Shown here: one piece after another, positions 6,606 to 14,394 of the stretch | Layout of the letters: each line of letters begins with the position of its first letter | How positions within the stretch are numbered: position 1 is the stretch's first letter | From: JADLGJ01 sp031423615 | GTDB taxonomy: Bacteria > Omnitrophota > Gorgyraeia > Zapsychrales > JANLHA01 | Assembly (NCBI GenBank): GCA_031423615.1 | Contig: JANPFV010000062.1 | Coordinates: 1 to 18,511, forward strand | DNA: 18,511 nt | Direction: 5' to 3' | Translations under genes and position numbers: made by a program | The notes under the pieces: model-generated | Databases searched by the model: none | What the model was told of the DNA's origin: nothing | Seen by the model: only the letters and a program-made list of their open reading frames with translations

Positions 6606-8348
6606 ATGAAAAAAATCATTTTATTTTGCGCGTTTTTTCTCGCATGGGCTGGTCCCGTTCATTCAAAAGAAACACTTCAGGAAAAGCAGATCGCCGGATG
6701 TGAAGCTATCGGATATTCCGAGTGGAGGGACGATTGTTTCGAGAGCCTTGGCCGAAATGTTTTGAATTATTCTTTGTGTTTAAAAATAACTAATAAATTC
6801 CGTCGCGACACCTGTGTGGCGCAGTATCCTCCCAATGCCGATAAGGACTGTTTGGCCAATAAGGATTCCGGCGCCCAAGACTCCTGCCTCATGGCCCTCA
6901 AAAATGCGACCCAAGATTTATCCCTGTGCAAGAAAATCTCTGAACAAAAATTAAAAAAGGAATGTTACGCCTGCTCGACAAATGCCAAGGACACGAATCC
7001 CTGCCTCGAGTTTCGCGCCCAACAGTTGCAGGATAAATCCATTTGCGATCTTATTGATATAAAATCTTCTCAAACCGCGTGTCTCTTTGGCATTTCTGCG
7101 CATACCAACGTCGAAGGATGCGAGCAACCCCAAAGCCTGCAGGAATTCCGGCAATGCAAACAATTTGAATTGGCCCAAAAGGAAGAAAGACAAAACGCTA
7201 AAAAGGCCGCGACCAAAATGAAAACACAAAAAATTGTCCCGGCTAAAACAACCAAAATCCAAGAAAAACCCCTTAAAATAAAGCAAACTCAAGAAGCCCA
7301 GGCCGCTCGCCAAGAAGAGAAATTTGCTAAATTAAAAAAGGCCAAGGACACTCAAGCGGCTAAAGCCCAAGAAAAAACAGAAAAGCTTCAAAAAGCCCAA
7401 AATGCTAAAACGGCTAAAGTCCACGCTAAAGCCGTCAAAATTAAACAAGCTCAAGACGCTCAGTTGCAAATGAAAGCAGAAAAATTACAAAAAATCCAAC
7501 ACGTTAAAGCAGCTCGCCTCGATAAAAAGAAAATTGTTTCTGCCGCCGAACCGGCCGTAGCTATTCCACCAGCCATCCTCAGTGAACAAAAAGATGAAAC
7601 CATTTTACCCGCCAGTAAAGATTTAGAAAAGACCGCAACCGCAGAATTGACTGTTCAAACATCCAACGAAAGCAAGGATACGGAAGTTGAAATTCCTCAA
7701 ACCACCGATATTGAGCCGGAAGAAAAACTTGCGAAAGAAGAAAAAATCCCCGAACTTCCCGCCGTTCTCCCGAAGGCGACGACCAAGGCTCAAGAAAAAG
7801 CGGCAAAACTTCAAGCTGACAAGGCGGCCAAGTCAGCACGCGAGCAGGAAAAAACCGCAAAATTACAAAAAATGAAAAACGCCAAAGCCGAAAAAGTAAG
7901 AGCGTCCGCGGAAAAAATTCAAAATGCCAAGAATGAAAGAATAGCCAAGGCCCGGGAAAAAGTAACCCAATCCGAGCAACTTAAAAAAAATAGAGTTCAA
8001 ACCAAAATGGCAAAAGTCCAACCCGCCAAGCGTCTCAACTCAGAAATTGTTGAACCTGTCTGCATAAAGGGTTTCGGCAGCTGGTCAGATAATCCGCAAA
8101 AGAAAAATGATGAAATAGCCTGCGACAAAGAAAATATCGTCGCTTTTGTACCGCTTTTAAATCATTGTTTAACGACGGACCGAAACAATATTATGATTAT
8201 GTCCTATGACGTCAATAAAGACGGTTGTGTGACCTGTGATGACCTTAGCCAATGGAAACGCAAGGTCCAGGAACTTTACAAAGCAAAAAAGCGGTCAACC
8301 AATGGGCCAGCCCTATTCGTTGCAGAATGTAAAGACAGAAAGTTTTAA
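6606..8348 (+). CDS. Exported Cys-repeat, Lys/Ala-rich protein with dockerin/EF-hand-like loop
   Basis: The 580-residue product has a signal peptide (hydrophobic residues 5-16, cleavage near 20). Residues about 30-195 carry a repeated pattern of paired Cys with Ser-Leu-Cys-x-Lys-Ile cores and Asp-x-Cys positions, suggesting disulfide-linked helical hairpins. Residues about 195-500 are a long low-complexity Lys, Ala, Gln and Glu region of Ala-Lys-x-Gln-Glu-Lys type, expected to be a charged helix or coiled coil and broken near 315-390 by a Pro/Glu/Thr-rich linker. The last 95 residues form a second Cys-bearing domain with an EF-hand-like loop: Asp535, Asn537, Asp539, Gly540, Thr543 and Asp546. 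Dockerins share this loop, but only one copy is seen, where dockerins have two. It could be a surface or cell-wall adhesin-like protein. The function is unknown. AAGGTGAG before the ATG supports the start. Confidence 0.8.
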   Translation: MKKIILFCAFFLAWAGPVHSKETLQEKQIAGCEAIGYSEWRDDCFESLGRNVLNYSLCLKITNKFRRDTCVAQYPPNADKDCLANKDSGAQDSCLMALKNATQDLSLCKKISEQKLKKECYACSTNAKDTNPCLEFRAQQLQDKSICDLIDIKSSQTACLFGISAHTNVEGCEQPQSLQEFRQCKQFELAQKEERQNAKKAATKMKTQKIVPAKTTKIQEKPLKIKQTQEAQAARQEEKFAKLKKAKDTQAAKAQEKTEKLQKAQNAKTAKVHAKAVKIKQAQDAQLQMKAEKLQKIQHVKAARLDKKKIVSAAEPAVAIPPAILSEQKDETILPASKDLEKTATAELTVQTSNESKDTEVEIPQTTDIEPEEKLAKEEKIPELPAVLPKATTKAQEKAAKLQADKAAKSAREQEKTAKLQKMKNAKAEKVRASAEKIQNAKNERIAKAREKVTQSEQLKKNRVQTKMAKVQPAKRLNSEIVEPVCIKGFGSWSDNPQKKNDEIACDKENIVAFVPLLNHCLTTDRNNIMIMSYDVNKDGCVTCDDLSQWKRKVQELYKAKKRSTNGPALFVAECKDRKF

Positions 8349-9768
8349 AATTCGCCGGCTGATAATCTTTTTGGTTTTGATTTGGAGCCCTCTTTCCCAC
8401 CGCATAGCGTCGGCCGAAACAATAAGACTCAAATCCGGACAGACAATCACCGCCCCTATTCTTGAATATGCCCCCGACCGAATCAAAGTCGATGTCAAAG
8501 GAATTGCGATTACATATTACAAGGATGAGATTGAAAGCATAGCGATCGAGCCAGCTCAACAAAGAATTTCTCGGTCGTTGAATGTTACTCCACCCGCTGA
8601 TATCATCAGCAAAATTCTCCCAGAAATTTCTAAGTCCGTTGTGGTGATCGAAGCCCGAAAAGAGAACAGCCTCATGCAAGGGACCGGCTTTTTCATTTCT
8701 TCCGATGGATTGGTAGCCACTAATCTGCATGTCGTTTTTAAAGCCCGGTCCATTCTTATCAAAAAAAAGGACGGAATGAGCTATCCCGTCCTATCGATTG
8801 TCAATTTTAATGAAGACCTGGATTTATGTGTTTTGAAAATTGATCTTCTGGATGCGCCCGCTTTGCGCTGGGGTGATTCCGACCTTCTTAAAACCGGGGA
8901 TATTCTTTTTACCGTTGGACATCGTGAAGGTTCACTTTATGAAACATCCAGCGGCACCTTTATGGGAAAGAAAATGCTCGACGGGGAAGAAAGCCTCCAA
9001 TCTAAGATGGTCACCGGACACGGCAACAGCGGCGGCCCTATTTTGGATCAGGAGGGGGATCTGGTCGGAATTTCTAAAGCCTTTGATCCCGCAACCGGTC
9101 AAAATTTCGGCATTCCCATCAATGCCGCAAAACCCTATTTGGGCTATAACACTCTTGTTACCGTCGATGAATTCAATAAATTGATCAGCCCCGCTCACGA
9201 ACTGACGTATTCCGGGCAAGGTTCTTTTATGGCAGGACAATTCGGCGCGGCCTCGCTTCTTTTTAAGCAGGCTCTGGCCTTGGACCCCAATTTTCTTAAG
9301 GCCAAAATCGCCTTAGCTAAAACCTACCGGTCGATGTTTATGGAAAATGAGGAGTTTAACACTTGGCTGGAAGTCAATAAACAGGATCCCGAAAATATTC
9401 TCAGCTATGTTCGCTTGGGAAAAATTTCTTTAAACCGTAACAATTTTGACGAAGGCATCGGTTATTTACAAAAAGCCGTTGATCTGAACTCCCAGACGCC
9501 CGATGTCTATGGCGATTTGGGCTATGCCTATGGGAAACAAAACCGGTTAAAAGAATCCATTGCGGCTTATAAAAAAGCCGTCGATCTTAACCCTCAGGAT
9601 GCCGACAGTCATTATAATCTAGCGGTGGCCTATTTTAATAAACACGACTTTTTATCAGCCCAAAAATATTCTGACAAGGCTCGGACTTTAGGTTATGCTG
9701 TACCGGAATCCTTTTTATCTCAATTGCAGCAATCGTTTAAATTCGGCAATATGTTTGAATCAAAATAA
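8302..9768 (+). CDS. Secreted trypsin-like serine protease (S1C/DegP-like) with C-terminal TPRs
   Basis: I place the start at ATG 8302, 47 bases inside the preceding gene, giving 488 residues; the earlier GTG at 8236 and the TTG at 8320 are less or equally plausible, and ribosome sites are weak. A signal peptide follows (hydrophobic core about 21-29, cleavage after Ala38). Residues about 39-85 are a small Leu-Lys-Ser-Gly-Gln-type domain that is common before such proteases. The protease has the triad His143 (Thr-Asn-Leu-His-Val-Val), Asp174 (Leu-Asp-Leu-Cys-Val-Leu) and Ser243 in Gly-Asn-Ser-Gly-Gly-Pro, all intact. There is no PDZ domain; instead about four TPRs occupy residues 298-480. The role is likely periplasmic proteolysis or quality control, with TPRs recruiting partners. 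Overlap with the Lys-rich protein gene suggests joint expression and a possible enzyme-substrate or complex relationship. Confidence 0.88.
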   Translation: MGQPYSLQNVKTESFKIRRLIIFLVLIWSPLSHRIASAETIRLKSGQTITAPILEYAPDRIKVDVKGIAITYYKDEIESIAIEPAQQRISRSLNVTPPADIISKILPEISKSVVVIEARKENSLMQGTGFFISSDGLVATNLHVVFKARSILIKKKDGMSYPVLSIVNFNEDLDLCVLKIDLLDAPALRWGDSDLLKTGDILFTVGHREGSLYETSSGTFMGKKMLDGEESLQSKMVTGHGNSGGPILDQEGDLVGISKAFDPATGQNFGIPINAAKPYLGYNTLVTVDEFNKLISPAHELTYSGQGSFMAGQFGAASLLFKQALALDPNFLKAKIALAKTYRSMFMENEEFNTWLEVNKQDPENILSYVRLGKISLNRNNFDEGIGYLQKAVDLNSQTPDVYGDLGYAYGKQNRLKESIAAYKKAVDLNPQDADSHYNLAVAYFNKHDFLSAQKYSDKARTLGYAVPESFLSQLQQSFKFGNMFESK

Positions 9769-9809
9769 TGCCGTGTGCAAGTTGTGATCTATCGTTATGA
9801 TTGATGACT

Positions 9810-9892
9810 TCTGATTCGACAAGTCCTTTTGAGGCTCAATTGTTTTGCGCCTCTATGGCGCTATTCGCCTAAAAAGGACTCGCCGAATCAGA
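9810..9892. repeat. Long nested inverted repeat upstream of the zwf-gnd fusion
   Basis: Left arm 9810-9835 (starting TCTGATTCG) and right arm 9867-9892 match in 23 of 26 positions as an inverted repeat. Inside the 31-base spacer a second perfect hairpin, GCGCC 9847-9851 with GGCGC 9857-9861, has a five-base loop. The left arm's GAGGC end can alternatively pair with GCCTC at 9849-9853. Two of the three arm mismatches are A/C on this strand, which become U/G wobbles in a transcript of the opposite strand. The structure is not followed by a T tract on either side, so it is not a textbook terminator. It may be a mobile miniature repeat, a bidirectional transcript end, or an RNA control element for the downstream fusion gene. 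Confidence 0.7.
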
Positions 9893-9939
9893 AAAACGTG
9901 TCCATCTCGTAAAATAATTATTTTTGGAAGGAACGAAGT

Positions 9940-12330
9940 ATGTATAAGAAAATTATTCCTCAGGACATCCCGACAATCTTTGTGGTGCTGGGTGCGACGG
10001 GCGATCTCATTACCAAAAAAGTGATTCCTTCCATTTGCCAGTTGTATGGGGACCGCCGTTTACCAAAGAAATTTCATATTGTTGGAATGGCGCGTAAACC
10101 CTTCACCGATGAAGAATTCCAGGCCCATGTCCGGGAGCAACTTCTCCAAAAACTTCCCGATGCTAAATCCGACAGGGCGGCCGAAGTTTCCCGCTTATTT
10201 ACCTATCATGAGGGAGATTTTTCCGACCTTCAATCTTTCGCCGCTTTAAAGCAAAAACTGGAAAAAATCGATGAGCAATGGAAAGTCTGCAGCAACAAAA
10301 TGTTTTATCTCGCTGTTCCCCCGGTCCTGTTCGGTCCCATCGTCCAGCACATGGGCAAGGTCGGATTAAATGTTCCTTGCGGAGGGAGCGTCGGCTGGAC
10401 GAGGCTTCTGGTGGAAAAACCTTTCGGGGCCAATACGGCCAGCGCCAAGAAACTTTTCCAGCTCTTCGGGAAATATTTCAAAGAAGAACAGCTTTACTTT
10501 ATCGATCATTATTTGGCCAAGGACATTGTCCAAGCCATCATGCATTTTAGGTTTTCCAACAATCTTTTCGAAAAATCCTGGGACAAGCACACCATTGAAC
10601 GGATTGACATCAGTCTGTTGGAAACCTTGGGGGTAGAAGACCGTGGCGCTTTTTACGACGCGGTCGGGACCTTCCGCGACGTCGGGCAGAACCATCTTTT
10701 GCAAATGCTTGCCGCAATCACCATGGCGGCTCCCAACAAGAATTCCACAGCCGAAATCCGCGCCAACCGCGCCCAGATAATGGAATCGCTTAAGCCCTGG
10801 ACTCTTCATGATATCCGCACAAAAACTTTCCGGGCGCAATACGAGGGATATCACAATGTCCCAAATGTCAAACCGGCATCAATGACAGAAACATATTTCA
10901 AAATGCAGACTGCGTTGACTGACCCGTTGTGGTCCGGCGTACCCATAACACTTGAAGCGGGCAAAGCCTGCCCAGAAATAAAAAAGCAAATCACAATAAC
11001 ATTTAAACGCCCCAAACCATCTCCGACCTTCACACCGCAAACACGCATCCAAAATAAAGTAGTTTTTGCCATCGAGCCCAATGACCGGATCAGTATCCAT
11101 TTCTGGACCCCCAAACCCGGCTTGGATCCCCAGCTGGAAAAACGAAAATTCGATTTTTTCCTGTATGAACACACAAAAAAAATCCAATACGTTGAGGAAT
11201 ATTCCGAATTGATTCTATCTTGCTTGACGGGTAACCAAAACATGTTTGTTTCTCACCGGGAAATCCTGGCCCAGTGGAAATTTGCTGATCCCGTGATTGA
11301 CGCCTGGAAAAAAGATTCGGTACCTCTCAATCATTATAAGGCCTTGACGGATGAAATGATCTTGCAGTCTCAAAGTGTGGACGCTGTTCAAAATACTCAA
11401 TCCATGGTCAAAGAAATCGGCATCATTGGTCTGGGCAAAATGGGGATGAACATGGCCCGCCATTTGCTGGAGCAGGGGTGGAAGGTGATCGGCTTTGACC
11501 GTTCCCCGGAAACGACCCGAACTTTAGCCGGCGAAGGAATCATTCCAGCCTACTCTTTAAAAGAACTCGCCGAAAAATTTTCCGGAACAAAGGTGGTCTG
11601 GGTCATGGTCCCCGCCGGAAAACCGGTGGATGATGTCATTTTTGGCAAGGAGGGACTGGTCCACTATCTTAAAAAGGATGATTTTATTATCGACGGAGGA
11701 AATTCTTTTTATCAAGACACGGTCAAACGCGCCCAGAAATTATCCAAAACCGGCATCCGGTTTTTAGACTGCGGTACATCCGGAGGACCGGCCGGAGCGC
11801 GCCAAGGAGCTTGTCTGATGATCGGCGGAGAAAAGGCGGATTTCAAAAAAATCGAACAATTATTTTCCGACTTTGCCGTATCGGACGGTTATCAATTTTT
11901 TGCCGGCGCCGGGGCCGGACATTTTGTTAAAATGGTACACAATGGGATTGAATACGGCATGATGCAATCGATTGCCGAAGGATTTGCCATCATGAAAAAA
12001 AGCAAATACTTTTTGGATTTAGGACGCGTCGCCGACATTTATAATCACGGCAGTGTGATCGAATCACGCTTGATCGAATGGCTAAAAGAGGCCTATGCGC
12101 AATATGGTCCCGACCTGAAAGCCATTTCCGGAACAGCCCAAAGTTCGGGTGAGGGGGCGTGGACGGTCTTGACCGGCAAAAAAATGGGTCTTGCTCCCCA
12201 GGCCATCCATGAAGCTTTACTTTTCCGTCAACGTTCAGTAAAAAAACCGTCCTATACAGGACAGGTCGTGTCAGCGCTGCGGGGACAATTTGGCGGCCAT
12301 CCCGTATTAAAGAAAACAAACAAGAAATAG
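9940..12330 (+). CDS. zwf-gnd: Fused glucose-6-phosphate dehydrogenase / short-form 6-phosphogluconate dehydrogenase
   Basis: One unbroken 796-residue frame holds two enzymes. Residues 1-480 are G6PDH: Gly18-Ala-Thr-Gly-Asp-Leu coenzyme motif, Val-Glu-Lys-Pro-Phe-Gly, the active-site Asp189-His190-Tyr-Leu-Ala-Lys194-Asp segment, and His252 in Gln-Asn-His-Leu. Residues 492-796 are 6PGDH: Gly497-Leu-Gly-Lys-Met-Gly502 Rossmann motif, Asp585-Gly-Gly-Asn-Ser, Thr-Ser-Gly-Gly-Pro-Ala-Gly near 612-618, and catalytic-type Lys664, Asn668 and Glu671. Its 305-residue length is that of the short GntZ/YqeC type, and Asp520 ends the second strand, suggesting NAD rather than NADP. The linker is only about 12 residues. 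There is no internal ribosome site before Met489. 6-phosphogluconolactonase is absent here. Start is supported by GGAAGGAAC. Separate genes are usual, so the fusion is unusual; fold identities are sure, coenzymes are inferred. Confidence 0.93.
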   Translation: MYKKIIPQDIPTIFVVLGATGDLITKKVIPSICQLYGDRRLPKKFHIVGMARKPFTDEEFQAHVREQLLQKLPDAKSDRAAEVSRLFTYHEGDFSDLQSFAALKQKLEKIDEQWKVCSNKMFYLAVPPVLFGPIVQHMGKVGLNVPCGGSVGWTRLLVEKPFGANTASAKKLFQLFGKYFKEEQLYFIDHYLAKDIVQAIMHFRFSNNLFEKSWDKHTIERIDISLLETLGVEDRGAFYDAVGTFRDVGQNHLLQMLAAITMAAPNKNSTAEIRANRAQIMESLKPWTLHDIRTKTFRAQYEGYHNVPNVKPASMTETYFKMQTALTDPLWSGVPITLEAGKACPEIKKQITITFKRPKPSPTFTPQTRIQNKVVFAIEPNDRISIHFWTPKPGLDPQLEKRKFDFFLYEHTKKIQYVEEYSELILSCLTGNQNMFVSHREILAQWKFADPVIDAWKKDSVPLNHYKALTDEMILQSQSVDAVQNTQSMVKEIGIIGLGKMGMNMARHLLEQGWKVIGFDRSPETTRTLAGEGIIPAYSLKELAEKFSGTKVVWVMVPAGKPVDDVIFGKEGLVHYLKKDDFIIDGGNSFYQDTVKRAQKLSKTGIRFLDCGTSGGPAGARQGACLMIGGEKADFKKIEQLFSDFAVSDGYQFFAGAGAGHFVKMVHNGIEYGMMQSIAEGFAIMKKSKYFLDLGRVADIYNHGSVIESRLIEWLKEAYAQYGPDLKAISGTAQSSGEGAWTVLTGKKMGLAPQAIHEALLFRQRSVKKPSYTGQVVSALRGQFGGHPVLKKTNKK

Positions 12331-12352
12331 CGGGGACCGCTTGTGCGGGGAC
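12331..12352. repeat. Short GGGGAC direct repeat with small hairpin after zwf-gnd
   Basis: CGGGGAC occurs at 12331-12337 and again at 12346-12352. Between them CCGC (12337-12340) and GCGG (12345-12348) can pair around TTGT, and an A-rich run follows. It begins directly at the stop codon of the fusion. Motif similarity to 67-80 hints at a degenerate REP-like element. As a terminator it would be weak, with no T run. Confidence 0.3.
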
Positions 12353-12381
12353 AAAAATAAAATTTCATAAGAAGGATATCT

Positions 12382-12918
12382 ATGAGCGAAAATGCACCGG
12401 CCACGGCGTCTCTGAGCGAACGTTATCCCAAGCATATTGGAATACCCATTCTGATTATTTTGTCGGGTCTTCTTTTGATCGGAGGCTTAGCCATGCCGCT
12501 GATGAACGTTGAAAAAATGGTTTTTTGGCAAAACGATTACTCCGTTGTCACCGGCATAGTCGGGCTCTTTCAGCAAAAGGAATATTTTCTGGGCCTTATT
12601 TTGATTTTCTTCTGCCTGATTTTTCCCGTGGTCAAAATTACAACGCTGTGGATTTTGTGGGTGTCGGACTTTGATGAACGCACACGAAATAATGTACTGG
12701 AATGGCTCGGCTTACTCGGCAAATGGTCGATGCTGGACGTCTTTGTCGTCGCCATTCTCATTGTCGCGGTCAAACTCGGTCCCATGGCCAGCGTAACGCC
12801 CAAAATCGGGGTCTATATTTTTTGTTTGGCCATCATTTCTTCTTTGGGCACCACGACATGGATAGAAAGGACCATCCACAACGATCGTCGGAATAAATCC
12901 ACAACCGGCTCATCGTGA
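12382..12918 (+). CDS. Single-domain PqiA-family membrane protein
   Basis: The 178-residue product has about four transmembrane helices (near 20-42, 68-90, 112-134 and 140-158). Its core matches PqiA: a Phe-Pro-Val-Val-Lys at 78-82, and after a cytosolic Arg-rich loop the hallmark Leu-Gly-Lys-Trp-Ser-Met-Leu-Asp-Val-Phe-Val-Val. Escherichia coli PqiA has two such domains and works with PqiB/PqiC in lipid trafficking between membranes; this protein has one and lacks the N-terminal Cys zinc motif. No MCE-domain PqiB gene is adjacent. GAAGGA lies 5 bases before the ATG. It is probably an inner membrane protein linked to lipid or envelope stress. Confidence 0.88.
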   Translation: MSENAPATASLSERYPKHIGIPILIILSGLLLIGGLAMPLMNVEKMVFWQNDYSVVTGIVGLFQQKEYFLGLILIFFCLIFPVVKITTLWILWVSDFDERTRNNVLEWLGLLGKWSMLDVFVVAILIVAVKLGPMASVTPKIGVYIFCLAIISSLGTTTWIERTIHNDRRNKSTTGSS

Positions 12919-12960
12919 TAAACCAAATCGAACTCAATAGAATAGGAAACCTACCGGCTT

Positions 12961-14379
12961 ATGTTTGACTTCTTAAATTTTAAAAACCCTAAAATCCTCA
13001 TCTTGGTTTTACTTTTCGCAACTTTTGTAGCTTTTGCGCCCATATTCGCGAACGGCTGGGTCAATTATGACGATCCGGGCCTGCTTTTTGAAAACACCAT
13101 CATTAAAAATTTTTCTTTGGGAAACACCGTAGAAATTTTTAAATTACAATTTCAGGGCCATTACAGCAGGATTAATCCTTTGGTTTTTACCGTTTACTCC
13201 GCAATCCACCATGTGGCGGGGTTTAATCCTCTGGTCTACCATCTCGTCAGTCTGCTGTTTCACATGGGGTGTGTTCTTTTGGTTTTTTGTCTTACCGGCC
13301 TTTTGCTTAAAAATAATTTTATGGCTTTCATAACCGCTTTCTTATTCGCCATTCACCCGATTCACGTTGAACCGGTAGCCTGGGCCTCGGCCTTGACCCA
13401 CGTCATGTACGCATTTTTTTATTTTGCGGCGATAATTTTTTATGTTCTCGCCATCCAGCATCCTTCAAAACAGGGAAGATATTATTCTTTTTGCTTTTTC
13501 AATTTTGTTATTGCGGGGACATGTTTTTCCGGCGGCGCCTTTACCTTGCCGATTTTATTAATTGCGGTGACCTATTATCTGGAACAAAAAGTAAGTAAAT
13601 CTCGTCTCATAAAATTACTGCCCTTTTTTTTACTTTCCATAGGATTGGTTTTTCTCACCTTTCACGCCGCAAAAAATGCCGACATCATAACAAATCCCTA
13701 CTTTAATACGCAGTATTCCTTGGCCCAAAAACTTCATCTGTCAAGTTTCAGCCTTTTTAAATATGTCCAAGCCATTGTTTTCCCCAATGCCTTTTGCATA
13801 GTTCATCCCACGGGATATTTTTTGAAGAATTATAATTTTCTCTTTACCCTGACCGGCCTGGCTCTTCTCGGTCTTATTTTTTGGCCGCAAAAAAGCCGCA
13901 AAACATCCACCCTCGTAATTTTTGGGCTCATGTTTTTTTTAATCCCCCTGATGCCATTCTTGCAATTTTACTCAACCAGTGATTCCATTATCAACGACCG
14001 CTACGCCTATGTAGGGGCTTTTGGAATTTTTATTATCCTCGCTTATTTTCTTCATCTTCTCTTGGAAAACCTGCCCAAAAAATCTTTCACTTTGGCCAAA
14101 TGTATTGTCCTGAGCATCACGGGATATCTCCTGATTTTGACCTGGACGCAAGACGTAACATGGAAAAACAGCGAGAAACTTTGGACCAACGTCATCATAG
14201 AATATCCCCGCGCCTATCCCGCCTATGTCGCCCGCGCGGAAAGTTATATGGAATTAGGCCTGCCCAAACTCGCCCTTGCGGATTTAAACCGGGCCCTTAT
14301 TTTAAAACCCGACTTTGCTCCGGCTTTAGATTATAAAAAACAAATCGTGTCCGCGATGCAGACCCATCCATCGCCTTAA
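12961..14379 (+). CDS. GT-C fold glycosyltransferase-like membrane protein with TPR tail (TMTC-like)
   Basis: The 472-residue product has roughly ten membrane helices. Its first loop carries Asn35-Tyr-Asp37-Asp38, the acidic motif used by GT-C enzymes for a polyprenyl-phosphate sugar donor, and a conserved His-Pro-Ile-His-Val-Glu-Pro-Val-Ala-Trp at 132-141 typical of TMTC-like proteins. A late Asn-Asp-Arg-Tyr-Ala-Tyr loop is also typical. Residues about 415-455 form one TPR on the far side of the membrane. The reaction is probably sugar transfer from a lipid carrier to a protein or glycan outside the cytosol. The GT2 gene 13 bases downstream would make the lipid-linked sugar. Acceptor and sugar are unknown. 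The ribosome site is weak and distant. Confidence 0.85.
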   Translation: MFDFLNFKNPKILILVLLFATFVAFAPIFANGWVNYDDPGLLFENTIIKNFSLGNTVEIFKLQFQGHYSRINPLVFTVYSAIHHVAGFNPLVYHLVSLLFHMGCVLLVFCLTGLLLKNNFMAFITAFLFAIHPIHVEPVAWASALTHVMYAFFYFAAIIFYVLAIQHPSKQGRYYSFCFFNFVIAGTCFSGGAFTLPILLIAVTYYLEQKVSKSRLIKLLPFFLLSIGLVFLTFHAAKNADIITNPYFNTQYSLAQKLHLSSFSLFKYVQAIVFPNAFCIVHPTGYFLKNYNFLFTLTGLALLGLIFWPQKSRKTSTLVIFGLMFFLIPLMPFLQFYSTSDSIINDRYAYVGAFGIFIILAYFLHLLLENLPKKSFTLAKCIVLSITGYLLILTWTQDVTWKNSEKLWTNVIIEYPRAYPAYVARAESYMELGLPKLALADLNRALILKPDFAPALDYKKQIVSAMQTHPSP

Positions 14380-14394
14380 CCAACAGGAGCAATG

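Noticed and set aside
8236..8301. GTG at 8236 as start of the protease gene
   Set aside because: It would add 22 residues before the signal peptide and increase the overlap to 113 bases without a better ribosome site; ATG 8302 is simpler.
9810..9892. Inverted repeat as a simple rho-independent terminator or integron attC site
   Set aside because: There is no T tract after either arm, the stem is interrupted, and no attC core sequences or integrase are seen.
10366..10854. Minus-strand frame (162 codons) within the zwf part
   Set aside because: It overlaps conserved G6PDH active-site coding sequence, and its translation has no recognisable motifs; a reverse-strand shadow.
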